Assembly (NCBI GenBank): GCA_022828595.1
Contig: JAKGHH010000005.1
Coordinates: 59,515,655-59,579,654 of the forward strand
DNA: 64,000 nucleotides
Source: Nelumbo lutea
Lineage: Eukaryota; Streptophyta; Magnoliopsida; Proteales; Nelumbonaceae
Direction of reading: 5' to 3'
Shown: positions 23,801 to 32,482 of the stretch, one piece after another
Layout of the letters: each line of letters opens with the position of its first letter
How positions within the stretch are numbered: position 1 is the stretch's first letter
Made by a program: the position numbers and the translations under genes
Notes under the pieces: model-generated
Seen by the model: only the letters and a program-made list of their open reading frames with translations
Told to the model about the DNA's origin: nothing
Database searches by the model: none

Positions 23801-26800
23801 AAATTTAGGCATATTCTCCCCACCTTCCACCACCGATCCCAAGCAATACACAATCACAAATAAAAGAAATTCATTACTCCTTCTACTTCAAAAGTATTAG
23901 TTTTCTATAGTTCCACAAGGAAAACCCTTGAATAATCAAGGGATTGCAAGTTACACAGATCATGCCCATGCTATAATTACTCCCAACAATTACTCTTGCA
24001 ACAGCCAGGTTTTAGAAACACTCCTACAAATTCCAATTTGATTTCTTATGGAATTTATCAATATTCTGATGACCAGATCAGAAATTTGATCATAACAACA
24101 TCTGAATAACTAGAAGACATCTTCAAAATATTAGAAACATTTCATTTTAGCACTCTGGTTAGATCAGTTTCCTATGCCAGCTATTATAAAGTAGACCCTT
24201 CCTGGTGGTTAACAAAATATTGGAATGAGCTTATTTCAGAGTTCCAAAGAGATGATTTTCTTACTGCATTGTCTTTAGAACTGGAAATAAACCTATTTTA
24301 TATAACAACAATATGGATTTAGTGCAACTCAGACTTAACCCCAACTATTTGAGGTCAGATACAAGAATCCTGTCCTCCCATTGTTCCCTAACAAGAGTCA
24401 AGAGTGTGGATCCAAAAGTGTATGTAAAACAAAAATGAATTGATTCCATATCACATGACACCGAAGCAGGTTGTAATTTTTAGAAATTTCCTTTAGTAAA
24501 GTCTGAATTTCATCAACATTGTACAAATTTGGTGGGTTCTGATACATCTCATCTGATAACATGAAAATGCATACACATCTCTCAGGTTCTAAAAGAAAAT
24601 AATAGATTTAAGAATATGTTATCTGTTGCAAGTTGAAGGGGCTAGAAGGGCTAGTGGCAGACCAAAAAGGACAGAGGTTGAAGAATTAAGAAATAAGTTA
24701 AGCACTCATAATTTAACAATATCAACAATGGTATGGCATTAAACAGAATGGAATGGCAAACAGGATTTCATGTAGCCATCTCATATAGTTTGAACAAGGT
24801 TTAGATGATGATGATGAAATATGTAGATATAAATTATGCATGAAAACTTCCTATGTAATAGAGATGCTGTTAGACAGTTGTATGCCCTTAGCTCCAATCA
24901 GAATGATATACATTATGAATTTATTGTAAATGAATAAAGTACATATTTGATTCGTGTTCCTATGGTGTGTTTCTGTGTAATACCCTTAAACTGGACACTT
25001 ATGAGACTCGTGTTAGTTTAGAATATTCACAGCCGTTGGATAAGTCTGGGGAGATTTATCCTGCCAAGACTGACATTGGTGTGCTGCCAAATGTTAGGTG
25101 GCCTGTCTCAGCCGCCAGAATGAGACCCAAGGCACATGTAGTGTAGGATTAATTGAATCTTTGAACTGGACCAGATTGTCGGTATTGCCTTGGACCTTGG
25201 AGATTGATGGGCAAAACTGGAAAGTTACACCTGACCCCTAGACTCGATTATGATACTACACTAGGTGTCGGATTGGGCTGTCTTTGATATGCCAATCAGT
25301 GAAATCCTTAGCGGGGGTCAAAACCTGAGTATGTTGGGACAGTCTGAGAATTCATCTGAGTGGGTGATCATAGTGACAGGATCAGCCCCTTTGTCGGACA
25401 AAGGTAATGATCGGGGATGCGCTCTCTTTGATGGAAACCAAGACTATCGGCAGCCGATTTCAATCGTTGAGATTTGTTTTGCAAAATATTATTTATATGA
25501 GATATAAAAGTATATATATTACAGTTTCTAAACATTTGCAAAAGGTTTTAATTCCCGGGATCCACGTGAGTAGAGAGTGCAGCATTGTTCCTTGCAGCCG
25601 AGGGAGAGGTTCTCTCTTGTCGGGCAGTGTTTGATCATTATGAGCTGAGAAGTTAAGTGTAAGACCATTGAGGGTAATACCTGATGGGCTAATCTTGCAT
25701 CTGCCCACAATCCCTGGGTGTTACAAAGTGGCTTGGCCTAGGGACCACTTAGGGTAAGTGTTGGGCCCATAGAGCCCATGTGATGGGTTTCAGGGGTGCA
25801 CTGTCCATAACAGTGTATTCGGCCAGGCCTTGTAACAAAGGTTGGGCTGAACCCATGTAGTTGATGTGTAGATCAATATTTGGATCTCACACCATACAAG
25901 GAAGGCCAATTGGGCAGCAGTTTGGAAGGCTAAGTGGGCACATGACCTTATTGAGCCTAAAGCCCATTTCGAGCTGGGCTGATTGATCAATTAAATAAGG
26001 GGCGAATTTTGAGATTAGATTAGCAGATAGGATTGGGTCTTAACCCTATCCACTCATAGAGTCCAAATCTGAATGTGATTCAGATCTAGAAACCTCCTAA
26101 TAGGATTAGGAGGGAACTGATTTAATATGCAGATAAGATAAGGGTTTACTCTTATCACTTAAAGGGAATTCTGATCCAAATATGATTTGGATCAGCAACT
26201 CTTAATGGGATTAGGAGTTGATCCCTTTAAGCATATAAAAGGAGGGGGCGGCAACCTTAAGAAGATATTCATATTCACATCCTCTTCAGAGTTGAAATCA
26301 CATAAGAGAGAATTCAGCATCACTGCGCTAAATTCTTTCTTGCCGCTCCTTCCTATCGCCGTCATATCTGCTAGTTCGATCTCCTATTCTCAGTGGGAGT
26401 GATCAAGATTGAATCTTAATATCAGTCCTTTGTGAAAGGGCTGATTGGAAGTAATGTTCATGCATCATCCAACTGATTCTTGGGAAGGATCTGGTTCTTT
26501 TGAAGAACGCTGTTGATTCTACTCCATCCTTCACTTAGCAGTCTTTAATTCCTTCCTTGGGCGTGAACACCTCCATTGGGAGATACTATTTCTCCGTATC
26601 AGGTATATCCCTCTCCTACTGCTTTTGTTCAGATCTGGTTCGGTTCTTAGTTCAAAATTGATCATTGAAAAATATGATTTTTCTAAAATAGGGAATACGA
26701 CTCCCAGTAGGATGGAGAAAAATTTTTGAAATTCGCCCATTCTATTCTGCAAGATTTGAGCGTCCATACGATGGATATCTCATCCCTTCAGATGCCACGT

Positions 26801-27892
26801 CATGGTCAAGAGTAATCTTCAAAACCAGTAAAACGTAGGTAAACGAGAAGCTATAGATCTCTCCCTGGACAGCTATAAACAAGGATTGCTATAAAATGAC
26901 TTTCCTACTCCATACACTAAATTTCGTATACCCATATATTAAAAACCTAGAACTCATTATCTAATTTGAGAGGCTAGTCCCGGCTAGATATTGGTAAACA
27001 GAATCAGGCATAGACCAACAGAACCGAGAATTTAGCAACACCTACATTCTACAAAATGCATAATACCATTCATCAGCCATGTTTTTTTTTCCTTTAAACA
27101 GAAAAATAAAGAAAAAAAGAGAAAGAAATGAAGCCTCTAATCCATCAAAATAGGTTATAGTAATTGGTAGCAATACCTCGACCATAAGAACGCCAGGCAT
27201 AATCGGCCTTTCAGGAAAATGTCCAGGAAAGAAGTTATCATTTATGGTAACATTCTTAATAGCAACAGCTGAAACTCCAGGGTTGTATTCAATCACTCTA
27301 TCAACCAGGAGGAACGGAAACCTAAAGCACAGCCCAAAACAGTAAAACTAAACTTGAGAACGGAAAAAAAAAATAAGAAAAGAAAAAGAGGGACACAAAT
27401 AATGCCCCATGCTTACAGACCAAACAAGACACTGGAAATGTGATTCGAAGGCAATGTAAATGGAAAAGAAAAAAAATTACTCACCTGTGGGGCAAAGTCT
27501 CGCGAATTTGATTAATATCCATGACAGTTGGAAATGCCGGGTACACTGCCACCATGCTCAAGAAAATTCAGAAATACAAAAGCTCGACTTCAAAAAGAAA
27601 ATAAGAAAAATAGATTTCTGAAACAAGACGTACTCTTTTCAATCGGAGCTTCCTTTTCTGTGCTATCTACATGATTTCCAGAACATTGAATGACAAGATT
27701 ACTTCGACTCTTCAACACAGAAAAGAGGAAACAATATCCATTTTTGGAAATGGGGATTCGGTGCGACAAGGTTATTCCTTGAAACGAAGCCGGCGACGAA
27801 GGTAAGAAAACATGGTCGAAGGTCTTGTGAGGGCGCGAGTAATGAGAAGGAAGAGGAGATAATAGCGAATTCGATAAAGCTGTAGCCTCCAT
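8555..27892 (-). CDS. fabZ: Plastid (3R)-hydroxyacyl-ACP dehydratase, FabZ type; exons span 19.3 kb and exon 4 is frameshifted
   Basis: FabZ removes water from 3-hydroxyacyl-ACP in plastid type II fatty acid synthesis. Exons on the minus strand are 27892-27634, 27545-27485, 27321-27177 and 8805-8555. Every intron is GT-AG. Exons 1-3 total 465 nt, exactly 155 codons, so intron 3 is phase 0. The first 80 or so residues are Ser/Pro-rich and look like a chloroplast transit peptide. The core reads [17 protein letters not shown], then [19 protein letters not shown]: the catalytic His is in the GHFPERP segment and the catalytic Glu is the last codon of exon 3. Exon 4 resumes with AMAQVGG and ends [14 protein letters not shown]. 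Exon 4 is 251 nt where 252 are needed. One base is missing near 8709-8718, after GIDKV, so the frame is lost unless this is an assembly error. The full product would be about 238 residues, normal for plant FabZ. I am confident of the family and unsure whether the gene is functional. Confidence 0.85.
8938..9144. repeat. Two-copy direct repeat of about 90 bp
   Basis: Copy 1 (8938-9026) and copy 2 (9055-9144) both begin GAAATTATATGG and end with GTCAAGAAGCTT followed by ATTAG or similar. They share CATGAAGAA in the middle. The copies are clearly diverged and separated by a short AT-rich spacer. No known family. Confidence 0.7.
9145..10110. other. Intron 3 sequence without a recognised feature
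   Basis: AT-rich sequence with chance open frames (9361-9552 and 9594-9827) that match no family known to me. No inverted ends or target duplications were found. Confidence 0.45.
10213..10948 (+). mobile_element. Ty1/copia 3' fragment (RNase H end plus probable 3' LTR)
   Basis: The frame from 10219 reads [17 protein letters not shown], then [12 protein letters not shown] and [20 protein letters not shown], the diagnostic blocks of the copia RNase H domain with its acidic catalytic residues. It ends in a polypurine tract (CTTGAGGGGGC, 10741-10751). A probable LTR beginning TATTAGTGAAATG follows and ends near TTTTCA at 10948. The usual TG start has become TA. Gag, protease, integrase and most of RT are missing, so the fragment is 5' truncated. 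Confidence 0.8.
10466..10655 (+). repeat. 95-bp tandem duplication inside the copia RNase H
   Basis: The segment starting ACATTGCAACTAACCCAG (10466-10560) is repeated at 10561-10655 with about a dozen changes. Both copies encode the segment from the [17 protein letters not shown] motif to the following SHVMA-like end. The second copy has drifted. Confidence 0.75.
11092..11666. mobile_element. hAT-like non-autonomous element rich in GAGGCGT words
   Basis: The left end CAATATTTTAAGACG and the right end, read on the other strand as CAGTGTTTTAAAAGGC, are imperfect inverted repeats. The flanks cttcatag (11084-11091) and tttcatac (11667-11674) match at 6 of 8 positions, consistent with an old 8-bp target duplication. 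The outer parts are built from variants of TGAGGCGTATGCCTC, themselves partly palindromic. The centre is a long pyrimidine tract. There is no coding capacity. Confidence 0.6.
11335..11470 (+). repeat. Polypyrimidine tract of about 135 bp
   Basis: An almost pure C/T stretch made of CCCTTTCCTTT-like units with very few purines. Such tracts can form triplex DNA. The long open frame across it is a composition artefact. Confidence 0.8.
11675..13305. other. Intron 3 sequence without a recognised feature
   Basis: AT-rich sequence with no convincing open frame and no structural element recognised. A short stretch near 12,812-12,900 resembles the 'gtttggtttatgag' ends of plant MITEs, but no partner end was found. 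Confidence 0.45.
13306..13944 (+). repeat. 5' LTR of gypsy element 1
   Basis: 639 bp, TG...CA. A TATA-like CTATATAAGG at 13718-13727 probably drives the genomic RNA. It matches 22520-23182 along its whole length. It is shorter than the 3' copy by 24 bp because of small indels, including one near the CCGGG word in the middle. Confidence 0.92.
13947..13964 (+). promoter_or_regulatory. Primer binding site of gypsy element 1
   Basis: TGGCGCCGTTTGTGGGA begins two bases after the LTR, the usual place for minus-strand priming by a host tRNA 3' end. The TGGCGCCGT form is common in Tat and related plant gypsy elements. The exact tRNA was not determined. Confidence 0.75.
14021..15564 (+). pseudogene. 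gag: Gypsy element 1 gag remnant
   Basis: Starts at ATG 14021 ([14 protein letters not shown]) and soon meets a stop. Readable pieces include [20 protein letters not shown] near 14976-15036 and a cysteine/histidine motif [16 protein letters not shown] near 15333-15380 followed by [12 protein letters not shown], both usual in the C-terminal part of Tat gag. The conserved central gag domain is largely missing. A junction near 14928-15035 repeats the words GAGTTTAAGTGG and GGCCGATCAATTCAT on both sides, as expected from a rearrangement or template switch. Non-functional. Confidence 0.75.
15660..15830 (+). pseudogene. Gypsy element 1 protease remnant
   Basis: The frame reads [17 protein letters not shown], then [12 protein letters not shown] followed by a stop. 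DSG is the aspartic protease active-site triad and 'VDSG(N/S)S.DILF' is the usual plant gypsy version. The following residues are shifted or stopped. Confidence 0.75.
16384..17245 (+). pseudogene. Gypsy element 1 reverse transcriptase
   Basis: Three adjoining open pieces cover most of the RT. They read [20 protein letters not shown], then [16 protein letters not shown], then [17 protein letters not shown] and [10 protein letters not shown]. The YVDD active site is at 16902-16913. Frames change near 16,650, and a stop interrupts near 16,793. The final Trp codon after KKIETFE has become TGA (17244-17246), a single G-to-A change. The catalytic motifs are intact but the product cannot be made whole. 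Confidence 0.88.
17246..17660 (+). pseudogene. Gypsy element 1 RNase H (RT-linked)
   Basis: Continues RT with [15 protein letters not shown], then [20 protein letters not shown], the RT-RNase H connection found in gypsy pol. The rest is broken by frameshifts. The catalytic acids could not all be placed. Confidence 0.65.
17700..18110 (+). pseudogene. Gypsy element 1 second (archaeal-type) RNase H
   Basis: Reads [19 protein letters not shown], then [18 protein letters not shown], and finally [10 protein letters not shown] with stops in between. DGS, E and D motifs of an RNase H are recognisable. An extra RNase H between the RT-linked RNase H and integrase is characteristic of the Tat lineage. 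A CGA-to-TGA type stop follows ADALS. Confidence 0.8.
18150..19425 (+). pseudogene. Gypsy element 1 integrase
   Basis: Zinc-binding part: [18 protein letters not shown] followed by [10 protein letters not shown]. Core: WGIDILGHF (first Asp), [12 protein letters not shown] (second Asp) and [13 protein letters not shown] (Glu), so the D,D,E set is present. It ends GTYELE... and RAWNI..., the gypsy integrase C-terminus, with no chromodomain. Stops occur after TTWV (18671-18673) and after KAHPA, and a frameshift lies near 19,215. Confidence 0.88.
19426..19990 (+). repeat. Element 1 spacer with degenerate short repeats
   Basis: Between integrase and the antisense gene, units resembling AAACCCAGTCGCCTCTTCGGC recur at about 19,545-19,640. 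A segment with GAGTAATCTA.ACTT.GAAAA occurs twice at about 19,735-19,830. It is non-coding and comparable in position to the 184-bp array of element 2. Confidence 0.55.
19991..22051 (-). pseudogene. Antisense two-intron gene of gypsy element 1
   Basis: On the strand opposite pol. Exon 1 starts at ATG 22051 ([14 protein letters not shown]) and contains [10 protein letters not shown]...[18 protein letters not shown] and later [13 protein letters not shown]. Intron 1 is 21204-21122 (GTAGGT...TTTTGCAG, 83 bp). Exon 2 reads [14 protein letters not shown], then a Lys-rich and Pro/Thr-rich stretch, then VKAATHCMV. Intron 2 is 20712-20638 (GTAGGT...TTTGGCAG, 75 bp). Exon 3 reads [18 protein letters not shown], a heptad-rich coiled coil ([14 protein letters not shown]), and an acidic tail [12 protein letters not shown], stopping at 19993-19991. 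Exon 1 has many stops, several being TGG or CAG changed by one transition; exon 2 has stops and one shift. Function unknown. Homologous to 59252-61131. Confidence 0.8.
22201..22212 (-). promoter_or_regulatory. TATA-like box of the element 1 antisense gene
   Basis: CTATAAATATGG on the minus strand, about 150 bp upstream of ATG 22051. The second element has CTATAAATAGG at the same relative place, about 140 bp before its ATG. Inferred promoter; no experimental support. Confidence 0.55.
22504..22519 (+). promoter_or_regulatory. Polypurine tract of gypsy element 1
   Basis: GAGGAGTGGGGGCAAT lies directly before the 3' LTR. The same GAGGAGTGGGGGCAA precedes the 3' LTR of the second element on its own strand. 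Confidence 0.8.
22520..23182 (+). repeat. 3' LTR of gypsy element 1
   Basis: 663 bp, TG...CA, colinear with 13306-13944, with a TATA-like CTATATAAAGG near 22,937. Its differences from the 5' LTR are mostly transitions plus a few small indels. Confidence 0.92.
23242..24598. other. Intron 3 sequence without a gene
   Basis: AT-rich sequence. Near 24,325-24,395 a stretch containing ACCCCAACTATTTGAGGTC resembles a word commonly seen with plant LINE/SINE remnants. Nothing else was recognised. Confidence 0.4.
24600..24830 (+). mobile_element. LINE 3' tail remnant
   Basis: The frame includes [20 protein letters not shown], followed after several stops by a TEWN..Q block and repeated GATGATGATGA. 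This order (RGRP, then a W/TEW-containing block, then a GAT run) is typical of the RT C-terminus of plant non-LTR elements of the endonuclease-reverse-transcriptase type. It is short and decayed. Confidence 0.5.
24976..26600 (+). other. LTR-like non-coding block, unproven
   Basis: Begins TGTAATACCCTTAAACTGG, a common LTR start. It contains a TATA-like CATATAAAAGGAGG near 26,234 and an AT-poor leader after it, and could end at a CA near 26,598. No pol sequence and no partner LTR are present, and a target duplication was not found. A solo LTR is possible, but so is an unrelated promoter-like repeat. Confidence 0.25.
27177..27892 (-). CDS. fabZ: fabZ exons 1-3 (transit peptide and catalytic His/Glu)
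   Basis: Exon 1 (27892-27634) starts at the ATG of [11 protein letters not shown] and ends at A|GTACGT. Exon 2 (27545-27485) follows an acceptor GGCAG and ends CCACAG|GTGAG. Exon 3 (27321-27177) follows GCTTTAG and ends GTCGAG|GTATTG. The spliced frame runs through the hot-dog fold core, including the [20 protein letters not shown] segment and the GHFPERP motif. The frame that continues past 27,177 into the intron soon ends, which supports the donor. Codons split at phases 1, 2 and 0 join cleanly. Confidence 0.85.
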
Positions 27893-28039
27893 TTTTTTGA
27901 AACGAGAGGGAAGATTGGCAAAAACGTTGGAAGCGTAGAAAACAGTGGGGTGACTGGTTATTAGTAAGGGACGTTCTTTTTTTCGGATTATTGGAAGGTG
28001 GAAAGTTGGTTAATGGGATTTTGGTTCCCATTAACTAAG

Positions 28040-28510
28040 AATTTCATGTTTTGGTAACGAGTTTAGCTTTTCACGAGCTGTTAAAGCCCGGCTTGTGAGA
28101 AGCCAGTTTGACTCGGTTTCAATCGAGTTTGAGTTCGAGCTCAAGTCCAATTCATTGGCTTGATTATTAAATGAGTCGCGCTCTAGCATACTAGAGCTCG
28201 GCTCGTAAGGCTTGCAAGCCGGCTTGAATATATATATATATATAATATATAATATAATAAATTTATATAGAATAATATATATAATAAAAATATTATAATT
28301 CTTAATTTTTTAAATATCAAATAAAAAATACTTTTATATATAACTATTTATTTTTATAAAATATTTTTTCTCAAAATCGAGCTCGAGCTTATGAATTTTT
28401 TACTCGAGCCGAGCTCGAGCTCAAGGTTCTGGCTTGAGCCTTGTAGAACAATCTCTAGCCGAGTTGATCCTAGTACTATTCGGCTTGGCTCGACTTGAAT
28501 CCACCCCTAG
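28040..28510. mobile_element. hAT-like non-autonomous repeat, GAGCTC-rich family
   Basis: Ends CTTGAATCCACCCCTA and has many GAGCTCGAGC words flanking an AT-rich core, like the element at 3905-4215. The left end is not clear. Confidence 0.45.
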
Positions 28511-28595
28511 TGGGGACGAGGAAAATTTTATTTTTCTAGGTTCATCTCCTAGGTGGGTAAATAACTTTCCCACGTAGGAGAAAGTTGCTAAGACT

Positions 28596-29355
28596 TAGGG
28601 ATGGCAATTTCACAGGAATTTTCAGGTATCCGACCCATCCCGACCCTAATAGGACCCATTTATCAAAGCCCTATAGATTTTGGAACGGGTTTTGGATTTT
28701 AAATTAAAACCCTATAGGGTTTGGGACGGGTTTGGGTTTTGACTTAAGGGTATCTGATACCCGACACTCAGGATGCATAAACATTAACCCGTTACATTAT
28801 ATCATGCACAAATTTATAAATTTTAAGTACTAAGATAATTATTCTATTATTAATATTTTATTTGTATAAATTTCTTAGGATTAAAATCATCATTTGATGT
28901 AAATATGGATTTGATAGATTGTTTATTTCATTTAGTTATAAAATTCTAATTTTAAATATTATTTCTTTTAATTTTTAGTTGTAATTGTTAACCAAATATA
29001 TGTATTGATTGTTTTGATGAACACAAAAGTTAATAAAATCTATTTTATTCTATTAAATAATACAAAAAGTGAAATGGCTTAGTGTATTAAAGTAGCGTTA
29101 AGAGATTTGGTGTTATCATTAATTAACTCGGGTTCATGTCACACCATAAGCATTAGGAAACTTTTTTTAGTAGAAAACGTTTTGTCAAGGGGTTTAACGG
29201 GTGGGACAGGACATGATGGGTTTAACGGTTTTGGGATGGGACGGGTTTGAGAAATTGAGAGGAAAAGTTAGATGAATTTGGAATTAGGGGTACATAAATG
29301 GGTTTAAGAATGGGTAGGACAATTTGCACCGGTACCCTACCCATTGCCATTCCTA
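28596..29355. mobile_element. hAT-like non-autonomous element, 760 bp
   Basis: Inverted ends TAGGGATGGCAATTT and (opposite strand) TAGGAATGGCAATGG. The flanks ctaagact and ccaacact match at 6 of 8 positions. Both arms carry GGGTTTGGGACGGG words and the centre is AT-rich. A truncated relative lies at 33,324-33,838. It sits inside another repeat whose outer parts are at about 28,504-28,595 and 29,356-29,560. Confidence 0.6.
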
Positions 29356-29389
29356 CCAACACTTGAATGGGACAAAAATGCCATTTTTA

Positions 29390-29558
29390 ATAATGGATTT
29401 TTATGGCTGAAATGGGTATTGCCTTATCTACATGAGAAATAAAAATACATGGGTAAATGCACTTACCTAGGTAAGTGTTTCCTACGAAAAAATTACCCAA
29501 GTAACTATATTTACTCACGTAAGTAACTTAGAAAAGCAAACAGGGACTAAGTGTAGAG
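29390..29558. repeat. Short repeat shared with 54,998-55,150
   Basis: Contains 'acatgggtaaatgcacttacctaggtaag' type words and ends CAAACAGGGACTAA. The copy at 54,998-55,150 has the same order of words and ends GAACGGGGCCTAAA. These are probably MITE right ends. Confidence 0.5.
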
Positions 29559-29669
29559 TGTAGTTTATTAAGTTCAAGCGAGGGCGACACTAACGAGAGA
29601 CTGGATTTTCTATACTCATTTGGTATGTGCCGAGGTACACTTCCAATGCTTCTCTAGTGCGATAAAATA

Positions 29670-30148
29670 GGGAAAAATTTTGGGCCTAGTGCCACTTTGA
29701 TCTCGAACTTTAAAATTGACAATTTGTACTCGAATTTTCAAAATATGACAATCCAATACTTACAGTTAATTAACTGTTAACCAACCGTTAAGTGGCATTT
29801 GAAAAAGACACAAATGCCCTTCGAGGGTCATCTAATTTTCTTTATCAACCATCCAAACATTGACAAAAATTAACAGTATCAAATCCTTGCCTCTTCTATT
29901 CAAAAAAGTTGGGGTTACCAAAATGTCCAGTCAAACGTGACCCCAACTTTCTTGAATGGAAAAGGTAAGGATTTGGAACTATTAATTTTTTGTCAACATT
30001 TAGATGGTTAATAAAGAAAATTAAATAACACTTGAAGGACATTTGTGTCTTTTTCAAATGCCACTTAACGGCTGGTTAGCAGCTAGTTAACGACATGTAT
30101 TGAATTGTCACGTTTTAAAAGTACAGGGTACTAATCAAGAATTTTCCC
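29670..30148. mobile_element. Foldback (long inverted repeat) element
   Basis: Two arms of over 200 bp are near-complementary and meet at a short loop around 29,910-29,950 (CCAACTTT and its complement face each other). Shared words include GTTAAGTGGCATTTGAAAAA on the left arm and its complement on the right. The outer ends are GGGAAAAATTTT and AATTTTCCC. The flanks ataaaata and ataaaagc match at 6 of 8 positions. A transcript across it would fold into one long hairpin. No coding capacity. Confidence 0.7.
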
Positions 30149-31676
30149 ATAAAAGCAAATGACGTGTTTGCCCCATTATATTTTCATAAATTTTTAAAAT
30201 TTAAAAAACTAAAAAAAAAGAAAGTGTAAGCTCTGCATCCCAATTCCCAAACCCTGATCATATAAGAGGTGGTGAACCCACCAGTCTTGAGCAGATTGGA
30301 AGAATTTTCACACAACGTTGCCTCGATGGTATTTTTAATGTAAGTGTTGCATAGGCTTGTGGACGAACAATCCAATGGTGATCACAACAAAATGTAAGAG
30401 CAATTGAGGTACATAATGTTGTTGTGCTGGTGATGTTGAAAGGAAGGCTGCTATTGAGGTGGAGGTCTTTGCTTGTGATATCGGTAGTCATACAAGTATT
30501 GCCAATGAAGCCCACTAGGCTGATCACTAACCATTGGTTTTCGTGGGAGATGGATGATCTGTTGAGCACATCGAATAGAAGCAAGCCAAATACACACTGT
30601 TATTTCATTTGTTAATATTTCAAACTCAAGATTATAAAATAAAAGTGGATAATATTTGGATTTCAGAGTCTCTACACACTGGGGATTTATAAAATGAACT
30701 CTCAAATCTCAAAGAAGGAATCTATGATGACATTATGGATTTATCACCAGTTTAGAGATAGGAAACATCTCTAAATCCTTATTTTCAACGAATTCTTCTC
30801 TAATGAATCAAATATCAAATAAAATCCTGGTATGGGTCCTCTTGGCTTCACCACAAGATTTGGGGGAATCAAGGTCCTCTGACTTCTTCACCACAGCTGA
30901 AATCGTCAACCATGAGCTTACTTAATTTAAGGGTTTGAGCTTTTTATGAAGCCGATTATTGAACATGGCACACCTAATTCAGAACCTATGAGATCATCTA
31001 ACATTGAGAAGAAAACTTGATAACTGGGATGGTTTCAATGCGCTTCAATGACTTCGGTAATGAAAGAGTTGAATGCTAATATATTTCAACTTTACTTCAA
31101 TCAAGCTTGAATAGGAGTACAAGTCGTGGCATCTTACAGATTTGGGAGAGGATGAAGAAAAAAAAAAAATAGAGCATGGCAGACTGATTCAGTCTTCTTG
31201 CAAGAAGGAGAACGAGAGAGAGAGATGGGAAGTCACGGGACTAGTGCTCTCTTCAGTTGGGAGGTCATTGCTTATTTCCGACTAATTGCAGTGTTAATAA
31301 ACAAGGGGAAATAAGAGAGAACAAGAACAAGAAAGGGAGAGAGAGAGTTACGGTTCGTTGGTTCTAAGACTACAAAGGAGGGAGGGGAGGAATAAAGGAG
31401 AGGGAAGAAGAAATAAAACATTTTTCTTTTTACGCTTTTAAATTTCAAAAATTAATGAAAATGTAATAGGGCAAGCATGCCGTTTAGTTTTGTCGCACAA
31501 GTGAGCTAGTGCATGCATGCAAACTACGTGTTCCAATCTCATTGGAAGTGCACCTTGACACATACCAAACAAGGGCAGGAAATCAGAGCAGCCGGGTCGG
31601 GTGAGCAGATGGCAATAGGTCGGCTTTATTACAGGTTCGATCATGTCAACCCGATTCAAATTATGCCCCTTAGGCC
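30149..31676. other. No gene recognised
   Basis: Open frames on both strands between 30,184 and 30,705 overlap, and none matches a family I know. 31,140-31,400 is purine-rich with GA repeats. A decayed gene fragment cannot be excluded. Confidence 0.4.
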
Positions 31677-32072
31677 TAGGGATGTCAATGGGTCGGGTTG
31701 AATGGTAAACTCAGATTGATAGGGTTTTGATTCTTCAACCTGAGTTGGGTTTATGTTTTGACATACTGACCAACTCCATAGGGTCATGAGTCATGACACC
31801 TGCATACATACAAAGTATTCTTGTAATTTTTTTACTTCTAACCCAGATTGATAGGGCTTTGAGTTTCTTCTTTTCTTAAATGGGAAAGGTGATATCTTAG
31901 GATCTATAAAACAATTTCATAACTTAAATTAATGGACTTTAGGTCTTCAAAACATGTTAAAAAAATATTTGAAATGCTAAATTGTCAGGTCGGGTTCAGG
32001 TTAGGCTCTATAGTGCAGGGCGGGTTCGGGTTGAGGCAAAACTGTTCTGATCCTGACCCGTTTACATCCCTA
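31677..32072. mobile_element. hAT-like non-autonomous element with perfect 8-bp target duplication
   Basis: Inverted ends TAGGGATGTCAATGG and (opposite strand) TAGGGATGTAAACGG. The flanks are cttaggcc at 31669-31676 and cttaggcc at 32073-32080. 396 bp, with GGGTCGGGTT-type words in both arms and no coding capacity. The perfect duplication supports a relatively young insertion. Confidence 0.75.
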
Positions 32073-32105
32073 CTTAGGCCCTTACCCTAACTCCTTACTC
32101 CTAAT

Positions 32106-32482
32106 TAGGGGTAGGGGGCGTCAACTGTATTGGATTTGGTTTAATCCAATCTGATCCAATATGAGTCCATTACAAATGGACCAAGTCCAATCCAATCTGA
32201 TAAATATTTTTAATCATGTTGGGACCGGTCTAATTCAATATAAGGACCGTCTAATTTGTTCAAATTGGTTTAAATTTAGATTGATTCCAACCCAAATTTA
32301 ATCCATTATAACACCTATATCTTAACGGACTTGATATTGATTCAATACGATCTAATCCGATATAAATTTATTATAGATAGACCAGCGGTCCAATTCAATA
32401 TGTGTTATTGATCTGTCCAATCCATCTAAATTGGGTTTGATTGGGATGGTTCCAACCTAAAACCAGTCCATTGACACCTCTA
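32106..32482. mobile_element. hAT-like non-autonomous element, 'ccaatccaatctgat' family
   Basis: The left end contains GGGGGCGTCAACTG and the right end CCATTGACACCTCTA. The body repeats words such as TCCAATCCAATCTGAT. A better-preserved relative is at 56518-56922. The target duplication is unclear here. Confidence 0.5.

Larger units (their letters stand above)
8806..27176 (-). other. fabZ intron 3, 18.4 kb, filled with transposons
   Basis: The donor GTATTG at 27176 and acceptor ACACAG ending at 8806 bound an intron of 18,371 bp. It contains a 90-bp duplication (8.9-9.1 kb), a copia fragment, a hAT-like element, a full gypsy element in antisense orientation to fabZ, and a LINE tail. The remaining sequence is AT-rich with no host exon recognised. 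Confidence 0.75.

Noticed and set aside
28596..29355. Reading the GGGTTTGGGACGGG words as telomere-like repeats
   Set aside because: Units are irregular, lie inside an element with inverted ends, and do not match the plant telomere repeat.
30184..30705. Minus-strand frames of 63-108 residues
   Set aside because: Protein-like in places but no family recognised, several overlapping frames and no splice support; left as unassigned.
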